A stretch of 64,000 nt of DNA from Dallia pectoralis. Its lineage: Eukaryota; Chordata; Actinopteri; Esociformes; Umbridae. Location: assembly GCA_029465975.1 (NCBI GenBank), contig CM055755.1, forward strand, positions 633,430 through 697,429, in the 5' to 3' direction. The position numbers and the translations under genes are program-made. Every line of letters begins with the position of its first letter. The stretch's first letter is position 1. Shown here piece after piece: positions 55,135-63,504 of this stretch. The notes beneath the pieces were generated by a model. That model was given only the letters and a program-made list of their open reading frames with translations, was not told the origin of the DNA and did not search any database.

Positions 55135-55205
55135 TTATTGCACTTTTTGTTCTGCTCTCCTGTGGGAATCGAACCCACAACCTTCCGCAGTGAGCTATGG
55201 TGTGT
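55135..55205 (-). mobile_element. tRNA-derived SINE fragment
   Basis: On the minus strand the segment reads TAGCTCACTGCGGAAGG, GTTGTGGGTTCGATTCCCAC, AGGAGAGCAG. GGTTCGATTCC (55165-55175) is a consensus pol III B box, and the start resembles an A-box region with an internal deletion. The arrangement is like salmonid HpaI-type SINE heads (recalled). It is not a tRNA gene, since no cloverleaf can be formed. Confidence 0.6.
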
Positions 55206-55446
55206 AAGTGGTCTAAGGACCAGTCTAGACATCTTGTACACTGTTTCTTGAAGCACCTTATCTGTGAGAGTATGTGATTATCATTAAACTGGTCCTGTTT
55301 GGTTGGTTAGTTTTTATCCTGCTGGTGAATCACTCTGTAGTGGACATGGATATAGAGGCAACACAGAAGATGCTCATTAGTTCCTGTGGACTGTGTTGAG
55401 ATGAAGTGCACTATATGGAGACCCTGTATGGAGACTGCTCCTGTTA

Positions 55447-55990
55447 GGCCGGTTACACACTGGAAGCGTCTCGCGAGCGTGGCTGGCTATCCTACCCTTT
55501 ACATATAGGCTACATGTATACATATGTTACTATGGAAAATTAAAACATAAATATATAGCCTACAACGTCGGCAGTATTGACTGCAAAATATGTTACAGAA
55601 TATTTTGTTCTGTATGACAGGTGAAATATAAAAAAATCTTTTCTATGACATTTTTTATTACATTTCTACATTTATGTCAAAACCTAGAGACTTTCAAACA
55701 TCAAGATTTCATTTATTAATATGCATTCGTGTCTAAATGACATATAAACATATTTTCCTATTCTATTTTGCCTGGAAACGCTTCCAACACGCTCGCGTCT
55801 CGAGTGAAAAATAGGCGCCTGTTCTATTTCTAACAGGCACGCGTCTCAGGCGCGGCTCGAGACGCGCGTGAGACGCGCATCTGACGCAGGCAGTGTGTAA
55901 GCTCTAACCTGATAACATGGGAGCCGAAATCAAAACGGACACGCCAAGCACCTGACACGCTCGCGAGACGCTTCCAGTGTGTAACCGGCC
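55447..55990. mobile_element. PIF/Harbinger-like MITE, 544 bp, with TTA target duplication
   Basis: The terminal inverted repeats start GGCCGGTTACACACTGGAAG and continue CGTCTCGCGAGCGTG on both ends (about 35 bp, perfect by eye). The flanking trinucleotides are TTA at 55444-55446 and TTA at 55991-55993. A 3-bp TTA/TAA duplication is the PIF/Harbinger hallmark. The interior is AT-rich with a second CpG-rich part (about 55780-55890: ACGCGTCTCAGGCGCG, GAGACGCGCG). No transposase frame, so non-autonomous. The perfect ends suggest a fairly recent insertion. Confidence 0.85.
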
Positions 55991-56039
55991 TTAGAGTGGC
56001 TGTGACATTGAGGAGTACTTACATGAATGTGTTCAGGAA

Positions 56040-56345
56040 ATAGGGAGAGAGGAGGAGTAATGAGGAGAGAGGAGGAGTAATGAGGAGAGAGGAGGAGTAA
56101 TGAGGAGAGAGGAGGAGTAATGAGGAGAGAGGAGGAGTAATGAGGAGTAATGAGGAGAGAGGAGGAGTAATGAGGAGAGAGGAGGAGTAATGAGGAGAGA
56201 GGAGGAGTAATGAGGAGAGAGGAGAGGGAGGAGTAATGAGGAGAGAGGAGGAGGAGTAATGAGGAGAGAGGAGGAGGAGTAATGAGGAGAGAGGAGGAGT
56301 AATGAGGAGAGAGGAGGAGTAATGAGGAGAGAGGAGGAGTAATGA
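56040..56345 (+). repeat. 20-bp purine-rich minisatellite, about 14 copies
   Basis: GAGGAGTAATGAGGAGAGAG units with occasional shortened or GGAGGA-expanded copies. Confidence 0.95.
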
Positions 56346-56479
56346 CAGAAACAGACTCTTCATTTACAGTATGTCTGCAAGACACAATTAATCTGACCTA
56401 AAGTGATCTGTCTTCATATTGAACATGTGGATATTTAGTTAACACCTATTTCTGACCAGTAACATACTGAGTCAGACAT

Positions 56480-56530
56480 CATATATATATATATACACAT
56501 CCTATATCTATACATCCTATATCTATACAT

Positions 56531-56567
<37 letters not shown>

Positions 56568-56598
56568 CCTATATCTATACATCCTATGTATATACATC

Positions 56599-56632
<34 letters not shown>

Positions 56633-57068
56633 CCTATATCTATACATCCTATATCTATACATCCTATATATATACATCCTATATATATATATATACACAT
56701 TCTATATCTATACATCCTATATCTATACATGCTATATCTATAAATGCTATATTTATACATCATATATCTATACATGCTATATCTATACATGCTATATTTA
56801 TACATCCTATATATATATATATACACATCCTATATATATACATCCTATATCTATACATGCTATATCTATACATGCTATATTTATACATCCTATATATATA
56901 TCTATACATCCTATATCTATACATGCTATATCTATACATGCTATATTTATACATCCTATATCTATACATGCTATATTTATACATCCTATATCTATACATT
57001 CTATATCTAAACATCCTATGTCTATACATACTATATCTATAGGACTACATCTATAAATCCTATATATA
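56480..57068 (+). repeat. 15-bp AT-rich minisatellite with TA expansions, about 35 copies
   Basis: CATCCTATATCTATA and CATGCTATATCTATA units are interrupted by (TA)n runs. It ends about 35 nt before the acceptor of exon 57103. Confidence 0.94.
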
Positions 57069-57102
57069 AACTACTTTGTGTTAACTTCCTGTTTCCTACC
57101 AG

Positions 57103-57352
57103 GTATTCTCCACATGGGGAATGGGGAGAACGTGTTCATTTCCCAGCAGCCACCTGTGATTGGCAGTATGATGGGTAATGGTCGTCGCCGCAGCATCTCG
57201 TGTCCCAGCTGTAACGGCCTGGCCGATGGCAACAAGCTCCTGGCCCCTGTGGCTCTGACCTGTGGCTCTGATGGCAGTCTGTATGTGGGAGACTTCAACT
57301 ACGTACGACGGATCTACAACACCGGGAATGTAACCAGCGTGCTGGAACTCAG
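57103..57352 (+). CDS. tenm4: tenm4 exon: NHL propeller, first blade
   Basis: Acceptor GTTTCCTACCAG ends at 57102 and donor GTACTG starts at 57353. The exon is 250 nt. It encodes GILHMGNGENVFISQQPPVI then GSMMGNGRRRSISCPSCNGL, ADGNKLLAPVALTCGSDGSL and YVGDFNYVRRIYNTGNVTSV, LELR. MGNGRRRSISCPSCNG and LYVGDFNY-RRI are teneurin NHL hallmarks, and VALTCGSDGSL matches TENM4. A small change is RRIYNTGN where RRIFPSGN is usual. The last 23 exon bases plus the donor form the unit of the following 52-bp array. Confidence 0.95.
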
Positions 57353-58135
57353 GTACTGAAACATTATTTAACACTGAGAGTGTTACCAGCGTGCTGGAAC
57401 TCAGGTACTGAAACAGTATTTAACACTGAGAGTGTAACCAGCGTGCTGGAACTCAGGTACTGAAACAGTATTTAACACTGAGAGTGTTACCAGCCTGCTG
57501 GAACTCAGGTACTGAAACAGTATTTAACACTGAGAGTGTTACCAGCGTGCTGGAACTCAGGTACTGAAACAGTATTTAACACTGAGAGTGTTACCAGCGT
57601 GCTGGAACTCAGGTACTGAAACAGTATTTAACACTGAGAGTGTTACCAGCGTGCTGGAACTCAGGTACTGAAACAGTATTTAACACTGAGAGTGTTACCA
57701 GCGTGCTGGAACTCAGGTACTGAAACAGTATTTAACACTGAGAGTGTTAACAGCGTGCTGGAACGCAGGTACTGAAAGAGTATTTAACACTGAGAGTGTT
57801 ACCAGCGTGCTGGAACTCAGGTACTGAAACAGTATTTAACACTGGGAGTGTTACCAGCGTGCTGGAACGCAGGTACTGAAAGAGTATTTAACGCTGAGAG
57901 TGTTACCAGCGTGCTGGAACTCAGGTACTGAAACAGTATTTAACACTGAGAGTGTTACCAGCGTGCTGGAACTCAGGTACTGAAACAGTATTTAACACTG
58001 AGAGTGTTAACAGCGTGCTGTAACTCAGGTAGTGAAACAGTATTTAACACTGAGAGTGTTACCAGCGTGCTGGAACTCAGGTACTGAAACAGTATTTAAC
58101 ACTGAGAGTGTTACCAGCGTGCTGGAACTCAGGTT
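57353..58135 (+). repeat. tenm4: 52-bp minisatellite containing exon end plus donor, about 15 copies
   Basis: The unit is GTACTGAAACAGTATTTAAC, ACTGAGAGTGTTACCAGCGT, GCTGGAACTCAG. The last 20 bases copy the exon's 3' end (ACCAGCGTGCTGGAACTCAG) and are followed by GTACTG as at the real donor. The copy at about 57433 keeps GTAACCAGCG, identical to the exon. In the exon frame, read-through meets TGA immediately (AGG TAC TGA). The last copy ends CTCAGGTTAGG. Confidence 0.96.
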
Positions 58136-58314
58136 AGGGTGGGTTCAAACCTGGTGAATATTATTTTGAGGCAAAGCTAGAGTGCAGATTGCTACCATCA
58201 TACAGTGTAGGTCACAGTTCTTTTCTAATCCACTAATCATTACTACTAACCAGCATCTCTTTCCGTTTCCCTGTGTTTTCTCTCTCTCCTGCCGCCTATG
58301 GTTTTCTCTGGCAG

Positions 58315-58335
58315 GAATAAAGATTTCAGGCATAG
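58315..58335 (+). CDS. tenm4: tenm4 21-nt microexon, splice insert B of the NHL propeller
   Basis: Acceptor TTTTCTCTGGCAG ends at 58314 and donor GTAAGA starts at 58336. The 21 nt keep the phase (AG|G in, AG|T out) and encode RNKDFRHS across the junctions. Vertebrate teneurins carry the alternatively used NKDF(K/R)HS insert at this exact place between the first NHL blades; in TENM2 it changes trans-binding to latrophilin. If skipped, the junction reads LELS-NSPAHK, still in frame. It was found by phase and motif, as it is too short for a codon scan. Confidence 0.92.
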
Positions 58336-58353
58336 GTAAGAGGTCTTGTCGCT

Positions 58354-58425
58354 TCCCAAATAGCACACAATTTCCATAGTTAGTGCACTACATTTGACCG
58401 CACCCTATAGGGCTCTAATTGGAAG
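58354..58425. mobile_element. dispersed short palindromic repeat, partial
   Basis: TTCCCAAATAGCACACAATT, TTAGTGCACTACATTTGACC, then CACCCTATAGGGCTCTAATT. TAGTGCACTAC-TTTGACC is the most conserved part of the family. Confidence 0.6.
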
Positions 58426-58858
58426 TATCTGCATGGAGATGTGGTTGCCATGGTGGCAGATATCACATACCTGCGTTGCATGTCAACTACAGCAGACAGG
58501 TGTGTTATGTGGACAAACTGCACTCTGGGTGCAAGATGAGATGTACATGTGTGTTGAGCCATTACATCTAATTCTGCTGTGTGTGAAAATGACCTGAATG
58601 AACTCCAGTGTCGTCATAGTGACTGTGTGGTCATAGTGAAGCCCAGTGTGTGGTCATAGTGAAGCCCAGTATGAGGTCATAGTGAGTGTGTGGTCATAGT
58701 GAGTGTGTGGTCATAGTGAGTGTGTGGTCATAGTAACTGAAACATAAACAGTAGTCATTGTTCCAGCAGTATTCGTGTTTCCTAGTCTTCTGCAGACGCT
58801 GTCATCACCCAGCTAGCAGAAGGTCGATTGTCATTCAGAATTATGTACAGAAGTTGAT

Positions 58859-58962
58859 GTGTCCCCTTCCCAAACACCGCCCTATATCTTTCATAGGGAA
58901 CTACTTCTAAAACACTCAACTCCAGGGGGTCCAGAGAGTTAGGGTGGTGTTTGGGACATAAT
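58859..58962. mobile_element. dispersed short palindromic repeat copy
   Basis: Left TTCCCAAACACCGCCCTATA, centre around AGGGAACTACTTCTAAAACA, right TTAGGGTGGTGTTTGGGACA. The outer ends are clearly inverted (CCCAAACACC against GGTGTTTGGG). Confidence 0.65.
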
Positions 58963-59084
58963 GCGTGCCACTGAACCCCTGGTTCCTGATGGGTGCCTCT
59001 GGTGCCACAGACTCCACTGATATACGGCCCTGCACTTAGAGCAGGCACTCAAACGCCTCAGGGAGGTTGTATTTATGGAGTTGA

Positions 59085-59149
59085 TGTGATGCGTGTGTGT
59101 ATGCCTGTGTGTTGGTATGTGTATATTTATGTGTGCGTTTGTGTACAAG

Positions 59150-59193
<44 letters not shown>

Positions 59194-59565
59194 GTGTGTG
59201 CTCTGACAACACATTGTATGTGGGGTGTGTGCACGTGTGTGTGCGGTGCATGTGTGTGTGCGTGTGTATGTGATGTATGTGATGTGTGTGTGTGCTCTGT
59301 AAGTGTGTGTGTGTGGTGCCTGTCTTTGTATGTGCTGTGTGTGTGTAGTGTGTGGTGTGTGTGTGTGTGTGCGGTGCATGTGTGTGTGTATGTGCTGTGT
59401 GTGTGCTCTGTAAGTGCGTGGGTGCGTGTGTGTGGTGTGTTTGGTGTGCGTGTGTGGTGCATGTGTGTGTGTGTGCTGTGTGCTGTGTGTGTGCTTTGTA
59501 AGTGCGTGTGTGGATGTGTGTGGTGTGTTTGGTGTGTGTGTGTGGTGTATGTATGTGTGCTCTGG
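59085..59565 (+). repeat. GT-rich imperfect repeat with about 75-bp higher-order units
   Basis: GTGTGTGTG runs are separated by CTGTAAGTGCGTG and GGTGCATGTGTG motifs that recur together four times. Confidence 0.88.
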
Positions 59566-60017
59566 GTTCACACATGATTAATGGCACAGGGTTGGTCAAG
59601 TCTTAGTCCCTCACCTCTCCTCACCTCTCCTCACCTCTCCTCACCTCTGTACCATCCTGCTAACCACTAGCTACGACCCTCTGTATCCGTGGAGACCAGA
59701 TGTCACTACACTCACAAGCTGTGCTTTTTCCAGTCCGCTTCTCACTTTGATTAAAGGCTCTATTTTATCCCGACCTCTGGCTATGAATCTAGATCTCACT
59801 GATCTGCTCAAGTTCAGAGTCCTACAGGTGATTAACATCTTTCACCCTGCGATCACTAGATCTGTGGCCTCAGTCTCATCCTATACTATCAGTCATCAAA
59901 GAGATGGAGTCATGGCGATAAGGCTAGAGCAGGACAGCAACAAAGCAGCTTTGATAGGTACAAACCCAGCAGAAATAACTAATTAAAAAGCTAAATGACA
60001 TCCATGTACTCTAGATC

Positions 60018-60105
60018 AGGGCAGCACATAGCCTGGAGGTCATGAGTGTTACACTAGCAAACGAAGGGTTATTGGTTCCAATCCCAGAACCAACAAGGTA
60101 AACCA
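60018..60105 (+). mobile_element. tRNA-derived SINE head (salmonid SmaI/FokI-like)
   Basis: GGGCAGCACATAGCCTGGAG at the start has an A-box-like TAGCCTGGAGGT (60029-60040). GGTTCCAATCC (60074-60084) is a B box. The following AACCAACAAGGTAAACCATA and ACCCTGAACA fit the body of salmonid SINEs (GAGCTGACAAGGTA, CCCTGAACA; recalled). The 3' part has turned into the tandem array that follows. Confidence 0.65.
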
Positions 60106-60725
60106 TACACCCTGAACACAGATAATCCCAGTTATTGTGGTCTATACACCCTGAACACAGATAATCCCAGTTATTGTGGTCTATACATCCTGAACACAGA
60201 TAATCCCAGTTATTGTGGTCTATACACCCTGAACACAGATAATCCCAGTTATTGTGGTCTATACACCCTGAACACAGATAATCCCAGTTATTGTGGTCTA
60301 CACACCCTGAACACAGATAATCCCAGTTATTGTGGTCTATACACCCTGAACACAGATAATCCCAGTTATTGTGGTCCATACATCCTGAACACAGATAATC
60401 CCAGTTATTGTGGTCCATACATCCTGAACACAGATAATCCCAGTTATTGTGGTCCATACATCCTGAACACAGATAATCCCAGTTATTGTGGTCCATACAT
60501 CCTGAACACAGATAATCCCAGTTATTGTGGTCTATACATCCTGAACACAGATAATCCCAGTAATTGTGGTCTATACATCCTGAACACAGATAATCCCAGT
60601 TATTGTGGTCCATACATCCTGAACACAGATAATCCCAGTTATTGTGGTCTATACACCCTGAACACAGATAATCCCAGTTATTGTGGTCCATACATCCTGA
60701 ACACAGATAATCCCAGTTATTGCGA
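60098..60725 (+). repeat. 39-bp minisatellite seeded in a SINE, about 16 copies
   Basis: The core is CCTGAACACAGATAATCCCA then GTTATTGTGGTCTATACA. The first unit is continuous with the SINE head; CCTGAACA-AATCCCA-GTT resembles the SINE body CCTGAACAAGGCAGTTAACCC. Period divisible by three. Confidence 0.94.
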
Positions 60726-60940
60726 CTGTGAGTTTTCGATATATATATATGTGCTGGTTGAAAAGACACAGACACACACCAACTTCCTTTTCAGTCTGAT
60801 TTATCTTCACTTTCCTATTGACATGAAAAAAGCAAATCTTCTAAATCCATTCGTGTCAACACTGTGCACTTCCTGGTTTTATTTACAGCCATGCATATAT
60901 TTCAGCTTGACTCTCTGACCTCTGTCTTCTCTCTCTCCAG

Positions 60941-61173
60941 TAACAGCCCTGCCCATAAGTACTTCCTGGCGTCGTGCCCTGTGACTGGGGCTGTCTATCT
61001 GTCTGACACCAGCAGCAAGAAGGTGTTCAAGGTCAAGTCTCTGAGCTCTGTGAAGGACGTGGCCAAGAACCTGCAGTTGGTGGCCGGTACAGGTGACCAG
61101 TGTCTCCCGTACGATGAAACAAGATGTGGTGATGGTGGGAAGGCTGTGGAGGCTACGCTAACCAACCCACGAG
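60941..61173 (+). CDS. tenm4: tenm4 exon: NHL propeller, second part
   Basis: The exon is 233 nt with donor GTACAT at 61174. It encodes SNSPAHKYFLASCPVTGAVY then LSDTSSKKVFKVKSLSSVKD, VAKNLQLVAGTGDQCLPYDE and TRCGDGGKAVEATLTNPR. SPAHKY, SDT(N/S)S-KV, VAGTG-QCLP-D--RCGDGGKA and ATLTNPRG are TENM4-like NHL strands. The first T completes Ser with AG of either the microexon or the exon at 57103. Confidence 0.95.
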
Positions 61174-62276
61174 GTACATAGTATTACGTTCAGTATTGTA
61201 TAGTACAGGTTGGATATAAAGAAGTTAATGGCTAGGGAGAGGTCACTCAAGAAGAACTGGGACATTCTGAAAGTTGAAACAGGAACACAGAAGGTGTTTT
61301 GAAGAATCATGACATGAGTTGTATTTCTTCTTACCAGACCTTATTGAAAACTACGGTTGGGTGACCTTCTGTTTATGGTCACTGCTATTTCAAGGTTACT
61401 GATTGGTCCAGCCCAGCTCTTTGCAAAAAGGAGAAAAAAACTACTACAGATCAATGCACTTCAATTTCCCCACATGATGATATTGGATAAATGTTCTTTC
61501 TCAGACATCTCTCTTGTCTTTTAAACATTGTAAATGGTATGCTTGTCTTTGTGAGTGTGTGTGTTTTATCATTGAGGCAGTAAGTGAAAGAGCACGAGAA
61601 CTGAGGAACATTAGTTTTATATTTTAGTCATTTAGCAGAAACTTTAATGTTGAGACTTAAAAAAACTATATCATTCTACAAGTGGATATGTACTGATAAT
61701 GCATTTCTCCTCCATCCTTACTCCATCTTCTATTCCTCCATCCTTACTCCATCTTCTATTCCTCCATCCTTACTCCATCTTCTATTCCTCCATCCTTACT
61801 CCATCTTCTATTCCTCCATCCTTACTCCATCTTCTATTCCTCCATCCTTACTCCATCTTCTATTCCTCCATCCTTACTCCATCTTCTATTCCTCCATCCT
61901 TACTCCATCTTCTATTCCTCCATCCTTACTCCATCTTCTATTCCTCCATCCTTACTCCATCTTCTATTCCTCCATCCTTACTCCATCTTCTATTCCTCCA
62001 TCCTTACTCCATCTTCTATTCCTCCATCCTTACTCCATCTTCTATTCCTCCATCCTTACTCCATCTTCTATTCCTCCATCCTTACTCCATCTTCTATTCC
62101 TCCATCCTTACTCCATCTTCTATTCCTCCATCCTTACTCCATCTTCTATTCCTCCATCCTTACTCCATCTTCTATTCCTCCATCCTTACTCCATCTTCTA
62201 TTCCTCCATCCTTACTCCATCTTCTATTCCTCCATCCTTACTCCATCTTCTATTCCTCTATCCATGTGTTCATTAG
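61174..62276 (+). other. tenm4: tenm4 intron (1.1 kb)
   Basis: 500 bp of unique AT-rich sequence come first. A short ATTTTAGTCATTTAGCAGAA piece near 61621-61640 resembles the tail of salmonid SINEs in minus orientation. A 26-bp array then runs to within 20 nt of the acceptor GTGTTCATTAG. Confidence 0.75.
61700..62260 (+). repeat. 26-bp pyrimidine-rich minisatellite before an acceptor, about 21 copies
   Basis: CTCCATCCTTACTCCATCTT then CTATTC, essentially invariant through 21 copies. It provides an unusually long pyrimidine-rich region ahead of the acceptor. Confidence 0.96.
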
Positions 62277-62431
62277 GCATCACTGTGGATAAGTATGGCG
62301 TGATCTTCTTTGTGGATGGGACATTAATCAGACGTATTGATCAGAATGGGATCATCTCTACTCTGTTAGGCTTCAACGACCTGACCTCAGCACGACCTCT
62401 AAGTTGTGACTCAGTCATGGACATCTCCCAG
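62277..62431 (+). CDS. tenm4: tenm4 exon: NHL propeller, third part
   Basis: The exon is 155 nt, leaves phase 0, with donor GTACAC at 62432. It encodes GITVDKYGVIFFVDGTLIRR then IDQNGIISTLLGFNDLTSAR and PLSCDSVMDISQ. TENM4 reads GITVDKFGLIYFVDGTMIRR and LTSARPLSCDSVMDISQ followed by VRLEWPTDLA. That next exon was looked for in 62432-64000 and not found, so it lies beyond the window. The exon end ACATCTCCCAG|GTACAC is repeated in the intron. Confidence 0.95.
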
Positions 62432-62635
62432 GTACACACACACACCCACACATCTCCCAGGTACACACACACACACATCTCCTAGGTAGACACACACACA
62501 CATCTCCCAGGTACACACACATCTCATCTCCCAGGTACACACACACACACACATCTCCCAGGTACACACACATCTCATCTCCCAGTTACACACACATCTC
62601 CCAGGTACACACACATCTCATCTCACAGGTAGATA
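62415..62635 (+). repeat. tenm4: 20-30 bp repeat carrying exon end and donor, about 8 copies
   Basis: ACATCTCCCAGGTACACACA units vary in the number of CA steps; variants are CTCCTAGGTAGAC and CTCCCAGTTACAC. The first copy is the exon end itself (GACATCTCCCAG|GTACAC). Confidence 0.94.
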
Positions 62636-63400
62636 AATCTACAAATCATTCCTCCACTCTTCCATTCAGACAGCATCTCGTCTTCCCCAGTCACTCTGTT
62701 CTTCTAGCTCGTTCTTTTAATCCGTCTCTCTTGTGGGTCATTGATATTTGTTTTTACTTGTTTTTATGTGTGTGTTTGTGTGTAAGTTTCTGTTAAACAG
62801 AAGATAAGTATGTTGTCTTTTTCACCATTGACCTTTAGTTTTTAGTTTCCTGTTCCTTCATCTTTGTCTCTTTTATAACCATGCTCTACTTTTCAAATTA
62901 GCCCTACATTTTATTGTTGTTATGTACAAGGTTAATGGTTTGACCCCTCCGATAAATCTTTTTAATGTGTTTTTACAGAGGCGTTAGGGGTCTGTTTTCA
63001 AAATGAACATTATCCTTCATCCCCTGCTGAGACCAAAACGTATATAAAAGGAAAGAAAAGCATGTCTTGGAATATGATTACTGAAGCACGGTCTTTTCCC
63101 TTTCAAGAGTGTCACAGAGAGTAACTGACAGGAAGCATTATCAAGACCGTGGTGACAGTGATGACGCACATTCAGTTCAAATCTGAGAGACTCGTATAAC
63201 GGAGCATGAGATTATTTCCCCTTAAGACAGAAATTGATAAGAGCGAAGTCTAGATGGATATGGCTTATGGAGAACTGGCCGGGCTGTTGTCATACAAGAG
63301 AACTTGCTAATAAAAATAGAAGTGGGGGTTTTCGTGGGAGATAATCCACCCATGTTTCCTTTTTCTCCGTCAGGGCTGTTTTTTGTGCCTGTCCGTCTGT
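62636..63400 (+). other. unique intron sequence, nothing recognisable
   Basis: AT-rich sequence without repeats longer than a few bases. No TENM4 exon, RNA gene or transposon end was seen. Confidence 0.55.
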
Positions 63401-63404
63401 GCTG

Positions 63405-63500
63405 TTGTGCTAGCTGTTGTGCTAGCTGTTGTGCTAGCTGTTGTGCTAACTGTTGTGCTAGCTGTTGTGCTAACTGTTGTGCTAGCTGTTGTGCTAGCTG
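63405..63500 (+). repeat. 12-bp minisatellite, about 8 copies
   Basis: GCTAGCTGTTGT with a GCTAACTGTTGT variant. GCTAGC is palindromic. Confidence 0.95.
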
Positions 63501-63504
63501 TCTC

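Larger units (their letters stand above)
54764..57102 (+). other. tenm4: tenm4 intron (2.3 kb)
   Basis: Unique sequence (54764-55135) is followed by a SINE fragment, a 544-bp MITE (55447-55990), a purine-rich 20-bp array (56040-56345) and an AT-rich array (56480-57068) that stops about 35 nt before the acceptor TTCCTGTTTCCTACCAG. Confidence 0.8.
58336..60940 (+). other. tenm4: tenm4 intron (2.6 kb)
   Basis: It contains two dispersed palindromic repeats (58354-58425, 58859-58962), TCATAGTGAGTGTGTGG steps (58610-58740) and a GT-rich block (59085-59565). Unique sequence lies at 59566-60016, then a SINE head and a 39-bp array up to 60725, and 60726-60940 leads to the acceptor CTCTCTCTCCAG. Confidence 0.8.
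2643..62431 (+). other. tenm4: tenm4 locus, internal part (19 coding exons), 5' and 3' ends outside window
   Basis: Nineteen exons, all AG/GT bounded, join in phase into about 1,120 codons with no stop. The order is cytoplasmic tail, membrane segment, stalk, eight EGF repeats, C-rich/TTR, FN-plug and NHL propeller, which is diagnostic of teneurins. Teneurins are single-pass type II proteins that dimerise in cis through EGF repeats 2 and 5. They bind latrophilins (ADGRL) and other teneurins across synapses and guide axon targeting; TENM4 is also linked to myelination. The paralogue assignment is from memory of vertebrate sequences: CNWKCAALSA at the membrane, GEIDVGR, FIQY, CSNHGTC, CSGRGVCVRGECHC, DCGGHGVCV and the FN-plug motif RLFRKWF fit TENM4 best. 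The intact frame argues for a working gene. Whether this is one of two genome-duplication copies cannot be told from one window. Confidence 0.93.

Noticed and set aside
55135..55205. tRNA gene on minus strand
   Set aside because: Only the B box and T-arm-like part are intact. The A-box side is deleted and no cloverleaf forms. SINE fragment.
60018..60105. tRNA gene on plus strand
   Set aside because: Boxes A and B are present but stems do not pair and there is no acceptor stem. SINE head.
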